In this document: piece after piece, positions 51,874 through 60,145 of the stretch | Numbering within the stretch: position 1 is the first letter of the stretch | Layout: the number at the start of each line of letters is the position of its first letter | Assembly: GCA_022361195.1 (NCBI GenBank) | Contig: JAKSBJ010000130.1 | Coordinates: 1 to 63,337 of the forward strand | DNA length: 63,337 nucleotides | Reading direction: 5' to 3' | Source: Flavobacteriales bacterium | Lineage (GTDB): Bacteria > Bacteroidota > Bacteroidia > Flavobacteriales_D > Crocinitomicaceae | Translations under genes and position numbers: made by a program | Notes under the pieces: model-generated | Databases searched by the model: none | The model's input: only the letters and a program-made list of their open reading frames with translations | Told to the model about the DNA's origin: nothing

Positions 51874-53346
51874 ATGAAGAAGATTACACTCATATTCTTT
51901 GCTTTTTCTTTGAGTTTTATAGCTCAGGGACAGCATACTTTTTTCAAGGTTTATGGTGATGCCGGTTATGATTATTGTCGTGATTTAATTGAGGGGGTTG
52001 ATTCTTCTTATTTCCTCACCGGATCATCAAGTAGTTTTGGAGGAGAAACTGCTGACGCCTATATCATGAAAATTGATTCAATGGGGGATTTTAAATGGTC
52101 TCACAACTATGGTGGTCCTGGTACAGAATGGGGACAAGCTTTAGTTCTTACTATAGACAGCTCTTTCGCCTTAACAGGTTATACTAATAGCTATGGTGAA
52201 GGAGGATTCGACTTTTATTTGGTTAGAGCGGCAGCAGATGGAACGCCACTTTGGGAAAAAACATATGGTGGCTCTGATTGGGATAGAGCTTATGATTTAG
52301 TACAATTACCGGATAGCGGTTTTGTGATGGTAGGTGAAACTTACAGTTTTGGTAACGGCTTGCAAAAAGGCTATATGGTAAGAACAGATAAAAATGGAGA
52401 CACTTTGTGGACCAAATTGTTTGATGGAGTTGGAGAATCATTCTTAAAGGGCATTTTCATGGATGAAGTTGGTGATTCCTTGGTTATTTGTGGTGGTTCT
52501 TCGCATGGAGGGGCTGGAATGTTAGATGGTTATGTTGCCAAAATGGATTTGGATGGTAACATTGGCTGGGAATACTACATTGGAGAAATGTATGACGATT
52601 ATTTTAATGACATTTATGGTGATCCTTCACTTGGTTTTTATGCTTTAGGTGGTGCTCAGGGATATACCTACCCCGATACCAAAGAAGATATTTGGATGGT
52701 AAAATTGGATGACCAGACAGGAGCGGTTGTTTTTGATACTACAAATACAACTGCATCATCCGAACCAGATATTGTTAACGCTGTTTGGCTTCGCCCTACA
52801 ATTGGAGATATGTACTATGCTGGACAAACCCGAACCTGGGGATTTGCACCAATTGATGGAAATTATGACTTCTATTTTGGAAAAAGAAATTCAGGTGGTG
52901 GTCACACTCAATCCAAAATTTACGGTGAACGCGGTGATGATGCAGCTCATGCTATTTTACAAGCTTACGACAAAGGAACCATCGTTGCAGGTGACACCAA
53001 ATATTATTCAACTGGTGGAAACAACATTATGGTTGTGAAAATGGAGTTAGTTTGGGCTTATCCTGATGTAGAAACGGATTTGGTTTATGATAATGTCACA
53101 ACCTCTCTTACCGAGCAAAAGCAAACTTTTGGGCTAAGGCTCTACCCTAACCCTGTTGAAAATGAATTAATCATTGAAGCTGAAAAACCGGTTGATTTAA
53201 TTGAAGTTTATTCTTTTGACGGACGTTTGGTTTTAAGTGAAAATGGACAACAAAATCTCGATTTAAGCTTTTTAGAAAGTGGAACTTACATTGTAAGAGT
53301 AGAGATTGAGGGTCACCAATTCACCAAACAAATCATCAGGAATTAA
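51874..53346 (+). CDS. T9SS-sorted beta-propeller-like protein B2
   Basis: The product has 490 residues, exactly the length of B1. A signal peptide (MKKITLIFFAFSLSFIAQGQ) precedes the same repeats (YFLTGSSSSFGGETADAYIM, IDSMGDFKWSHNYGGPGTEW, VQLPDSGFVMVGETYSFGNG, GAGMLDGYVAKMDLDGNIGW) and a T9SS domain (LYPNPVENELIIEAEK, FDGRLVLSE, LESGTYIVRVE). It starts 1 base after the barrel gene. Its 3' end overlaps the convergent DUF2520 gene by 11 bases. Likely function: surface-bound structural or binding protein. Confidence 0.87.
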   Translation: MKKITLIFFAFSLSFIAQGQHTFFKVYGDAGYDYCRDLIEGVDSSYFLTGSSSSFGGETADAYIMKIDSMGDFKWSHNYGGPGTEWGQALVLTIDSSFALTGYTNSYGEGGFDFYLVRAAADGTPLWEKTYGGSDWDRAYDLVQLPDSGFVMVGETYSFGNGLQKGYMVRTDKNGDTLWTKLFDGVGESFLKGIFMDEVGDSLVICGGSSHGGAGMLDGYVAKMDLDGNIGWEYYIGEMYDDYFNDIYGDPSLGFYALGGAQGYTYPDTKEDIWMVKLDDQTGAVVFDTTNTTASSEPDIVNAVWLRPTIGDMYYAGQTRTWGFAPIDGNYDFYFGKRNSGGGHTQSKIYGERGDDAAHAILQAYDKGTIVAGDTKYYSTGGNNIMVVKMELVWAYPDVETDLVYDNVTTSLTEQKQTFGLRLYPNPVENELIIEAEKPVDLIEVYSFDGRLVLSENGQQNLDLSFLESGTYIVRVEIEGHQFTKQIIRN

Positions 53347-54094
53347 ATTTTTCCCGAATTGCGTTAGTCAATAACTCATAAACCTCTTTTGGTTTCCCTT
53401 CTAAATAATTTAGGTGCTTTTCAATCACCTTTTCATCTCCCCTAATCGCAGGACCAGTTTGAGATGGCATTGTCCCTTCAACAATGGCTTTTTGAATGGA
53501 TTCTGTTAAAAGAGGCTCTAAAATATCCAGCTCAATACCTTCCTTTTTTAATACCTCTTCTGAAATAGACCAGAGATAATTGGTGAAATTATTAGCAAAA
53601 ACCGCTGCTACATGAATCTTGCTTCTCTTTTCACTATCTACCTCATATATATTTGATGACAGCTTGGATGAAGTAAAAGCCTTTAAATCTTCCATGAAAT
53701 CAGCATTGGTTGCTTCAATCAAAAAAGGAATTCGGCTAATGTCAATTACCCGGTCTACCGAAAAAGTTTGAAGAGGGTAAAGAATTCCTGCTTTATCAAA
53801 ACCTTCAAACACCTCAATTCCAATTGAACCTGAAGTATGAATCACAGCTTTGGTCTTATCCAATTGCTCGGCAACCGCCTGTATTTGATCATCACTCACC
53901 GCTATTATTGTCAATTCTGCCTCCGAATCCAGCTCATGAATATCCGAAACTGCCTTAGCATTAATGATTTGAGCCAGATTTCGTAAACGATCTGCCTCTA
54001 ATGAGTGAATGGAAAGAATATTAGTGGTTTGAGAAAGGTACAATGCCAACTTATTAGCTACCCTACCCGATCCGATAATATTGATAGAATTCAT
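53336..54094 (-). CDS. Rossmann-fold DUF2520 protein
   Basis: The product has 252 residues from the ATG at 54094. An upstream ATG (54157) would add 21 residues before the Rossmann strand, so 54094 is preferred. The N-terminal nucleotide motif is NIIGSGRVANKLALYL (GxGxxA-like), followed by ELTIIAVSDDQI and HTSGSIG. The DUF2520 C-terminal half has ILYPLQTFSVDR, KIHVAAVFANNFTNYLW and GPAIRGDEKVIEKHL. It is probably an NAD(P)-dependent reductase related to ketopantoate or pyrroline-5-carboxylate reductases; substrate unknown. Confidence 0.88.
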   Translation of the reverse strand: MNSINIIGSGRVANKLALYLSQTTNILSIHSLEADRLRNLAQIINAKAVSDIHELDSEAELTIIAVSDDQIQAVAEQLDKTKAVIHTSGSIGIEVFEGFDKAGILYPLQTFSVDRVIDISRIPFLIEATNADFMEDLKAFTSSKLSSNIYEVDSEKRSKIHVAAVFANNFTNYLWSISEEVLKKEGIELDILEPLLTESIQKAIVEGTMPSQTGPAIRGDEKVIEKHLNYLEGKPKEVYELLTNAIREKFNS

Positions 54095-54163
54095 ATACAA
54101 GCCTACTTTGATCAAATATCCAAATAATCGATCAGCAAACAAAATAGTATGCTTCAAAACTGC

Positions 54164-54171
54164 TAAATTTG
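54164..54171 (+). promoter_or_regulatory. TAnnTTTG (-7) box before the thiolase gene
   Basis: TAAATTTG is a perfect match, 22 bases before the ATG at 54193. It also argues against a TTG start at 54169 that lies inside the box. Confidence 0.55.
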
Positions 54172-54192
54172 ATACCTATCAAAACAGATAAA

Positions 54193-55401
54193 ATGAAAGA
54201 AGTATATATCGTAGATGCTGTACGAACAGCAATTGGAAATTTTGGGGGAACATTAGCTCCGGTAAGAACCGATGATTTAGGAGCTCATGTAATGAAAGAA
54301 CTCATTGCCCGAAATCCCAATTTTGATCCTAAGGACATTGAAGACGTAATTTTTGGTTGTGCCAACCAGGCTGGAGAGGACAACCGAAATGTTGCTCGTA
54401 TGAGTTCACTATTGGCTGGTTTACCCTGGACCATTGGTGGAGAAACAGTAAACCGTCTTTGTTCATCAGGAATGGCTTCTACGATTAATGCTGCCCGTGC
54501 CATTAAAGATGGTGCAGGAGATATTTATATTTCAGGAGGTGTTGAGAACATGACGCGTGGACCATGGGTTATTTCAAAAGTTTCTAAACCGTTTGGTAGA
54601 GATGCTCAAATGCATGATTCAAGTTTTGGATGGCGTTTCATCAATCCTAAGATGAAAGAATTGTATGGAACAGATGGAATGGGACAAACTGCTGAAAACT
54701 TGGTGGAGATGTATAATATTTCACGAGAAGATCAGGATAAATTTGCATATAACAGTCAAATGAAAGCTGCTGCAGCCCAAGCTAGTGGACGTTTAGCAGA
54801 GGAGATTGTAGCCGTTGAAATTCCACAGCGTAAAAAAGATCCTATCATCTTTGATCAGGATGAATTCATTAAACCCAACAGTAGCCTTGAAGTTTTAGCG
54901 AAATTAAGAGCTGCCTTTAAAAAAGAAGGCGGAAGTGTTACTGCAGGAAACTCTTCAGGATTAAATGATGGAGCTGTAGCCCTTCTTTTAGCTTCGGAAG
55001 ATGCCGTAAAATCTAACAACTTTAAACCAATGGCTCGAATCGTAAGTGCTGCTGTAGCAGGAGTTGAGCCACGAATCATGGGAATTGGACCAGTTTATGC
55101 TGCCCAAAAAGCATTGGCTAGAGCAGGTTTAACCTTTGACGATATGGACATTATTGAACTCAATGAAGCTTTCGCTGCTCAGGCTTTGGCTTGCACACGT
55201 GAAATGGGAATTGCAGATGATGATCCAAGAGTAAATCCAAATGGAGGAGCCATTGCTATTGGTCACCCACTGGGTATGACAGGTGGACGAATTCTTCAAA
55301 CTGCAGCCATTGAATTACAAAAAACCAACAAGCGATATGCTTTAGTAAGTATGTGTATTGGAGTTGGTCAAGGCTATGCAACGATCATAGAACGAGCTTA
55401 A
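54193..55401 (+). CDS. Acetyl-CoA C-acyltransferase (thiolase), PcaF/PaaJ-like
   Basis: The product has 402 residues. Acyl-binding Cys in [19 protein letters not shown], His in [19 protein letters not shown] and the second Cys in [14 protein letters not shown] form a complete active site. The [20 protein letters not shown] stretch is typical of 3-oxoadipyl-CoA thiolases (PcaF/PaaJ) and close relatives. It splits or forms 3-oxoacyl-CoA with CoA and acetyl-CoA; the true substrate (beta-oxidation, phenylacetate or beta-ketoadipate pathway) is not set by context because no partner genes are near. It has its own promoter and terminator. Confidence 0.93.
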   Translation: MKEVYIVDAVRTAIGNFGGTLAPVRTDDLGAHVMKELIARNPNFDPKDIEDVIFGCANQAGEDNRNVARMSSLLAGLPWTIGGETVNRLCSSGMASTINAARAIKDGAGDIYISGGVENMTRGPWVISKVSKPFGRDAQMHDSSFGWRFINPKMKELYGTDGMGQTAENLVEMYNISREDQDKFAYNSQMKAAAAQASGRLAEEIVAVEIPQRKKDPIIFDQDEFIKPNSSLEVLAKLRAAFKKEGGSVTAGNSSGLNDGAVALLLASEDAVKSNNFKPMARIVSAAVAGVEPRIMGIGPVYAAQKALARAGLTFDDMDIIELNEAFAAQALACTREMGIADDDPRVNPNGGAIAIGHPLGMTGGRILQTAAIELQKTNKRYALVSMCIGVGQGYATIIERA

Positions 55402-55427
55402 GCTTAATTTTAAACGATTTAATAAAT

Positions 55428-55460
55428 AAGCCTCAGTCTTAATTGATTGAGGCTTTTTTT
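55428..55460 (+). terminator. Intrinsic terminator after the thiolase gene
   Basis: AAGCCTCA (55428-55435) pairs with TGAGGCTT (55448-55455) and a T-tract follows. Confidence 0.9.
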
Positions 55461-55535
55461 GCGACGGATATTAATCTATAGATTTTATCGATTAAATATT
55501 TGAAAGTCACCTAAATAATTCCTTATATTTAGTTC

Positions 55536-55871
55536 ATGAAAAAATTATGGATGCTCTTTTTCTTTGTGGGCACGACCTTTGCAGTAAAGGCTCAAAAGGT
55601 CTATTCTGTTGATCAATCCTATAATGCGGATGTAAAAGTTTTTGTTGTAGATCAGTCCTATAATGCTGATTTGTTAGTTTATAAAGTGGACCAATCCTAC
55701 AATGCAGGAGACAATGATGGAAATTGGTTTTTCGTGGATCAATCTTACAATGCGGATAAGAAAATTTTCTTTGTTGACCAGGCCTACAATGCTGATTTGA
55801 AGATTTATTTTGTTGATCAATCGTATAATGCCGGCTGGAAAAACAGCAGCAAAAAACATTTAATGTATTAA
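55536..55871 (+). CDS. Secreted six-motif repeat protein of the 7(1) septoil knot (DUF6150) type
   Basis: The product has 111 residues. After a signal peptide (about residues 1-20, ending VKAQ) come six copies of VDQ(S/A)YNA(D/G), with the Asp at residues 26, 39, 52, 68, 81 and 94. The spacing is 13 residues, except 16 in the middle where GDNDGN is inserted, so the protein is 3+3 repeats. Each motif is joined by a short strand such as VKVFV or LKIYF. This matches the Bacteroidota family described as 7(1) septoil knot, among the most complex protein knots known. The function is unknown. The short basic tail is KNSSKKHLMY. Monocistronic. Confidence 0.78.
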   Translation: MKKLWMLFFFVGTTFAVKAQKVYSVDQSYNADVKVFVVDQSYNADLLVYKVDQSYNAGDNDGNWFFVDQSYNADKKIFFVDQAYNADLKIYFVDQSYNAGWKNSSKKHLMY

Positions 55872-55901
55872 GTTTTAACCTAACCCTATAGATTAGAACT
55901 T

Positions 55902-55935
55902 AGACCCTTTAGAAATTCTGAAGGGTCTTTTTTTT
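55902..55935 (+). terminator. Intrinsic terminator after the knot-type gene
   Basis: AGACCCTT (55902-55909) and AAGGGTCT (55921-55928) pair, followed by a T-tract. Confidence 0.9.
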
Positions 55936-55975
55936 GTTTTAGACATTACTTCCCTCCCATTTTCGAAAAAAAGAA

Positions 55976-56003
55976 AAAGCCTTGAAATTTCTTCCAAGGC
56001 TTT
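55976..56003 (-). terminator. Intrinsic terminator of citrate synthase
   Basis: On the minus strand AAAGCCTTG and CAAGGCTTT form a 9-base stem followed by TTCTTTTTTT, 26 bases after the gltA stop. Confidence 0.88.
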
Positions 56004-56028
56004 AAACTAATTGATTCGCATTTTATTC

Positions 56029-57315
56029 TTATCTGTTCTCTAAAGGGACATATTGTCTTTCGTTTTCTCCAGTATAAACCTGTCTTGGACGACCAATTGG
56101 ATCTCCATTGTCCAACATTTCTTTCCACTGAGCAATCCAACCTGGAAGACGTCCAAAAGCAAACATTACTGTAAACATCTCTGTTGGAATTCCGATAGCT
56201 CTGTAAATAATTCCAGAGTAGAAATCAACATTTGGATAAAGACCTCTTTCAACGAAATAAGGATCGTTTAATGCAACTTCCTCCAATTTCTTAGCCAAAT
56301 CCAAAGTAGGATCGTCAATTCCTAATTTATCCAACACATCGTCACATGCTTTTTTGATGATAGTAGCACGTGGGTCGAAGTTCTTATAAACTCTATGTCC
56401 GAATCCCATCAATCTGAAAGGATCATTTTTATCTTTTGCTTTAGCAATCCACTTATCCAAGTCTCCTCCATCTTCACGAATTGCCTCTAGCATTTCAATT
56501 ACTGCCTGGTTTGCTCCACCATGCAATGGTCCCCAAAGTGCAGAAACACCTGCTGAGATAGAAGCATACAAGTTAGCCTGCGATGATCCAACAATACGAA
56601 CGGTAGATGCCGAACAGTTTTGCTCATGATCTGCGTGAAGGATTAATAGCTTATTTAAAGCACTTGCAATAACCGGGTCTGGCTCAAACTCTTCAGTTGG
56701 CATTCCCCAAGTCATATACATGAAGTTTTCAATATATCCTAAATCATTTTTAGGGTACATGAAAGGATGACGCACTGAGTTTTTATAAACCATCGCTGCC
56801 AAAGTAGGCAACTTAGCAATCAAACGCTTAATGGTTAACTGAAATGCATCTTCTGGTCTATTTGGATCCTGAGACTCAGGATAAAAAGTTGACATAGAAC
56901 AAATCATTGAAGCCAAAATACCCATTGGGTGAGCCTTTGCAGGATAAGCTTCAAAGAATCTCTTCATATCCTCATGTACGAGTGTGTGCTGAGAGATATC
57001 TTCCTCGAATTCTGCCAATTGAGCTTTTGTTGGTAATTCACCATAAAGGATAAGGTAAGTCACTTCAAGGAAAGAAGCCTGCTCAGCCAATTGTTCAATT
57101 GGATATCCTCTATAACGTAGAATTCCTTTTTCCCCGTCGAGAAAAGTGATAGCACTCATGCAAGAACCTGTATTCTTAAACCCTCTGTCTAAAGTGATAT
57201 ACCCTGTTTGACCTCTCAGTTTTGAAATGTCTAATGCCTTCTCATTTTCGGTACCGGCAATTACAGGTATTTCGTAGGTTTGTCCTTCAAGTTCTAATTT
57301 TGCTATTTCGCTCAT
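56029..57315 (-). CDS. gltA: Citrate synthase
   Basis: The product has 428 residues, the usual length for the type II-like bacterial enzyme. The catalytic residues are in SALWGPLHGGANQAVIEMLE (His), FRLMGFGHRVYKNFDPRAT (His and Arg) and VDFYSGIIYRAIGIPTEMFT (Asp). It joins oxaloacetate and acetyl-CoA to citrate, the entry to the TCA cycle. An N-terminal beta region (AKLELEGQTYEIPVIAGTEN) is typical of the NADH-sensitive group. Monocistronic with its own terminator. Confidence 0.97.
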   Translation of the reverse strand: MSEIAKLELEGQTYEIPVIAGTENEKALDISKLRGQTGYITLDRGFKNTGSCMSAITFLDGEKGILRYRGYPIEQLAEQASFLEVTYLILYGELPTKAQLAEFEEDISQHTLVHEDMKRFFEAYPAKAHPMGILASMICSMSTFYPESQDPNRPEDAFQLTIKRLIAKLPTLAAMVYKNSVRHPFMYPKNDLGYIENFMYMTWGMPTEEFEPDPVIASALNKLLILHADHEQNCSASTVRIVGSSQANLYASISAGVSALWGPLHGGANQAVIEMLEAIREDGGDLDKWIAKAKDKNDPFRLMGFGHRVYKNFDPRATIIKKACDDVLDKLGIDDPTLDLAKKLEEVALNDPYFVERGLYPNVDFYSGIIYRAIGIPTEMFTVMFAFGRLPGWIAQWKEMLDNGDPIGRPRQVYTGENERQYVPLENR

Positions 57316-57444
57316 GTTATTCTAAAATTTTTTAGGAGAATTAATTGCGCCCTAAGATAGTCCAATTTTTCCTTTTTTTTATCCCTTTCAGGCGTTTTTT
57401 TTTCGTTTAAACAAATATTACCGACGTATCAAGAATAGAGACCC

Positions 57445-59385
57445 TTACAGCTCATCCTCGGAGAGCACAACCAAGAAGTCATCTTCACCCAATTCAACAA
57501 CTTGATTTTTAGGTAAATTTAAGGTAACTCCAAAGTTCTTATTCGGATTTTTACTCAAAGCTCCTTTACGAATCCCTAAGCAAATCTCATCTCGTTGATC
57601 AGCCAATCCTATCAAATCTCCAAACTTAACTTTTAGTGGAAACTCGTCCGTATACAAACTAATTGGCTTCACATAAATCTCACTTCCATCTTCTGAAAAG
57701 ATATCGTCATACAATTTCTTAATGAGCGGTTCTTCACTCAATTGTGCCAGAATCATTGTAATGAGCTTATTACTAATAATGAAGTCATCTACATCTGTTT
57801 GGGTAATGATTTCCTGATTTTCGGAATTGAGTACCTGAGTAATAATCTTCGTATCAATTTCCTCTTTTTCTTCTTTGATGTTTCTTAGTAACAATAAGAT
57901 AATGAGTGTGTCAGAATCGATTTTATCAGCTCTTTGCTCTTGCATATCCTGCGATAAAATGATGATGTTATCATAAGTGAATGGATTCATCATTTTAAGA
58001 CACTCTAATTTTAAAGGATCTGAATCGGTTAAATTGATTTCAAAATCGGCATACATTTTTCTCAACTCATCTACCCTATCTTTTAGCTCGTCCAATGGTT
58101 CATTAATATAGATATCAAAGCGTGAGCCTTCTCTCAAATAATCAGCTGATTCGCGAATGAAAATCTCCGCCACAGAATGCCACCCCAGAATAAGCACCGA
58201 CTTTTGTTTTTGTTCCAGCTTGTTTTCAATGAACTTAAGTGATTGTGGCTGATAGATTGTTGAAGCTTCATAGTGGATGGTAGAATCATCCTCAGCCAAA
58301 ATGACAATTTGATCATCCTTTTGGAGCCTTTTATCTCGTCCAGGTCGTAAAACAAGACCATCTTCTTCATTAAAAATCCCCAACGGGACTCCGTCTTTAA
58401 AGTGGAATGGTAATTCTCCAAAACTCACTCCATTCCAATCGGCCTCATAAAAATAAATCTCTCCACCATCAAAAGACAAAATTTCGTTGTAAACCATCTC
58501 CAAACCACTGGTGAGTGATGTTTGAACCAACAATTTCCCCATAATGTCCCAACTGTCCAGCGCAATAATGTTTTCATCATTAAAGAAACTAATGAGTTCT
58601 CGCTTTTCTTCACTAAATATTTCAGCGATGATGGGTAGGTCATTTTTTCCATCCTGACAGGAAATAATCGCCATGATTGATTTCACCGACTGAACATCTG
58701 AACTAATTCTTTCGTCATAAGTCGCGCTTTCAGAACAGTTGGCCAATAAGATAACTGAACGGGCATCGGTAATATTCACCCTTTTCAATTCATTAATGTT
58801 GGCATAATCTCCCGTCGTAGTAATGATTCGAGTGGTTTTGGTATCCGGTAAACGTTTGGCTATCAAATCGTCCATCTCCTCCTTATCCCTATCCGATAAA
58901 ACAACCACCGCAGCATACTTTTCACTTTCATTGGCCAAAATCAATTCCCGAATGATATCCACTACCCTTTCGTTCCAGCCTAAAATCAATGTATGATCCT
59001 CTTCAATCACCTTTCCACGACCTTTACGGAAGTTATATAGAATTTTCTCCAAAGAGGTTGTAATGAAGGCAATGAGCATTGAAAGAATAATCACCCCTAC
59101 AATACCCGACAAAACTGTTGTAATTTTTAACCAAGTGGGTGAAGCATTATCTTGATTCATATTTCCCGGATCGGTCATTTGAAGCCAGGTATACCAAATA
59201 TCATCAAAGAAGCTATCGGTATAAGCCAAATCGGGCCAAATCAAAAGAATTAACCATCGAATAAAGATGATGAATAAGAATAAGGTTAAAAATACTACGA
59301 ATAGGCTGACAAAAATGGAAGAACCACCTTTGTTCATATACTTTTCAAACCTGTAGCGTAGTTTGTCTTTAAAGGAAACATCCAT
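57445..59385 (-). CDS. CASTOR/POLLUX-like ion channel with RCK-type (TrkA-N) domains
   Basis: The product has 646 residues. Two membrane segments are near residues 24-50 (SLFVVFLTLFLFIIFIRWLI) and 88-112 (TTVLSGIVGVIILSMLIAFI), separated by a pore-like loop (FDDIWYTWLQMTDPGNM). The loop lacks the TVGYG filter of potassium channels and fits the CASTOR/POLLUX group. Two Rossmann-like RCK domains follow (DHTLILGWNERVVDIIRELI, and SVLILGWHSVAEIFIRESAD). In plants these channels carry cations in nuclear calcium signalling; bacterial forms are little studied. The gene is monocistronic. Confidence 0.85.
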   Translation of the reverse strand: MDVSFKDKLRYRFEKYMNKGGSSIFVSLFVVFLTLFLFIIFIRWLILLIWPDLAYTDSFFDDIWYTWLQMTDPGNMNQDNASPTWLKITTVLSGIVGVIILSMLIAFITTSLEKILYNFRKGRGKVIEEDHTLILGWNERVVDIIRELILANESEKYAAVVVLSDRDKEEMDDLIAKRLPDTKTTRIITTTGDYANINELKRVNITDARSVILLANCSESATYDERISSDVQSVKSIMAIISCQDGKNDLPIIAEIFSEEKRELISFFNDENIIALDSWDIMGKLLVQTSLTSGLEMVYNEILSFDGGEIYFYEADWNGVSFGELPFHFKDGVPLGIFNEEDGLVLRPGRDKRLQKDDQIVILAEDDSTIHYEASTIYQPQSLKFIENKLEQKQKSVLILGWHSVAEIFIRESADYLREGSRFDIYINEPLDELKDRVDELRKMYADFEINLTDSDPLKLECLKMMNPFTYDNIIILSQDMQEQRADKIDSDTLIILLLLRNIKEEKEEIDTKIITQVLNSENQEIITQTDVDDFIISNKLITMILAQLSEEPLIKKLYDDIFSEDGSEIYVKPISLYTDEFPLKVKFGDLIGLADQRDEICLGIRKGALSKNPNKNFGVTLNLPKNQVVELGEDDFLVVLSEDEL

Positions 59386-59491
59386 AGTTTAGATTAGATT
59401 TTTGAAGTTTTGAATATAGATAATATTCCCGTAGCTTCTATTTAGGATGTTTATATGCGCACAAAGTTTTAGAATTTGGTATAAAAGAAAA

Positions 59492-59518
59492 GGTCATTTA
59501 CATTAAATGTAAACGACC
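59492..59518 (-). terminator. Hairpin after the thioredoxin-like gene
   Basis: Arms at 59492-59504 and 59506-59518 (GGTCATTTACATT and AATGTAAACGACC, one A-C mismatch) pair almost fully. On the minus strand a T-rich tract follows the hairpin, 26 bases beyond the stop. Confidence 0.7.
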
Positions 59519-59543
59519 CCTTCTTTAATCAATTGTTATTCCT

Positions 59544-60056
59544 TTAACTTATCCTTGCTATCGACTTCACTTTTGAGATTAAACCACTTGACTTATGATA
59601 GCCGACAATGGTTCCCAACCGCACCTCTTTGTTAGATAAGATCACAAAGGAGGGAAAGCTCATTTTTCCATTTAACAGATTCACTGCTAACTCATTGTAT
59701 TTCTTATTTCCGTAAACCTTTTTTTCATACACTTTACCTCTATAGGTGATGTCTTCCGTTGTTTCCGGATTCATCTTAACCGTATGAAAGTTTTCGGACA
59801 GAAATTTAACAACACTTTCATCCAGGAAGGTTGAATTGTCCATTCGTTTGCACCAACCGCACCAATCCGTATAAAATTCAATAAAAAAGGGTTTCTCCGT
59901 CTCCTCGTTTGCTTTAATGGCCGATTCAAAATCAATCCAGGAAATTTGATTCGTTGATTGCTCATGAATAGCATCATTTCTCAATTTCAATTCCGAATGT
60001 GCCAGAACTGAAATCTCAAAAAATAATCCAATGATGAACAGTAGCGAAAATCTCAT
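59544..60056 (-). CDS. Periplasmic thioredoxin-like protein (DsbD/thioredoxin-fold)
   Basis: The product has 170 residues. After a signal peptide (MRFSLLFIIGLFFEISVLAH) comes a thioredoxin fold with the redox motif WCGWC (Cys66, Cys69) in FIEFYTDWCGWCKRMDNSTF, plus DESVVKFLSENFHTVKMNPE and the cis-Pro loop MSFPSFVILSNKEVR. The WCGWC motif with the -Trp- spacer is common in DsbD C-terminal domains and stand-alone periplasmic reductases. It probably reduces disulfides or handles thiols in the periplasm. It lies 90 bases upstream of the DPP IV gene in the reverse reading order. Confidence 0.88.
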   Translation of the reverse strand: MRFSLLFIIGLFFEISVLAHSELKLRNDAIHEQSTNQISWIDFESAIKANEETEKPFFIEFYTDWCGWCKRMDNSTFLDESVVKFLSENFHTVKMNPETTEDITYRGKVYEKKVYGNKKYNELAVNLLNGKMSFPSFVILSNKEVRLGTIVGYHKSSGLISKVKSIARIS

Positions 60057-60145
60057 GGTTTGTTGCTTTCGTACAACATAAATATAACGATTAACTCCCC
60101 CTTTTCGTCAAGGAAGTCACCACTTTAACAAAAAATTAACAGCTT

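Noticed and set aside
54169..54192. TTG start for the thiolase
   Set aside because: It lies inside the -7 box and adds eight residues not found in the family; the ATG at 54193 gives the usual [12 protein letters not shown] start.
54255..55079. Minus-strand open frames opposite the thiolase gene
   Set aside because: They lack leaders, domains or promoter boxes and mirror the codon structure of the thiolase gene.
55600..55840. CRISPR-like or intergenic tandem DNA repeat
   Set aside because: The near-periodic bases are the coding repeats of the six-motif protein, with a continuous frame and a signal peptide.
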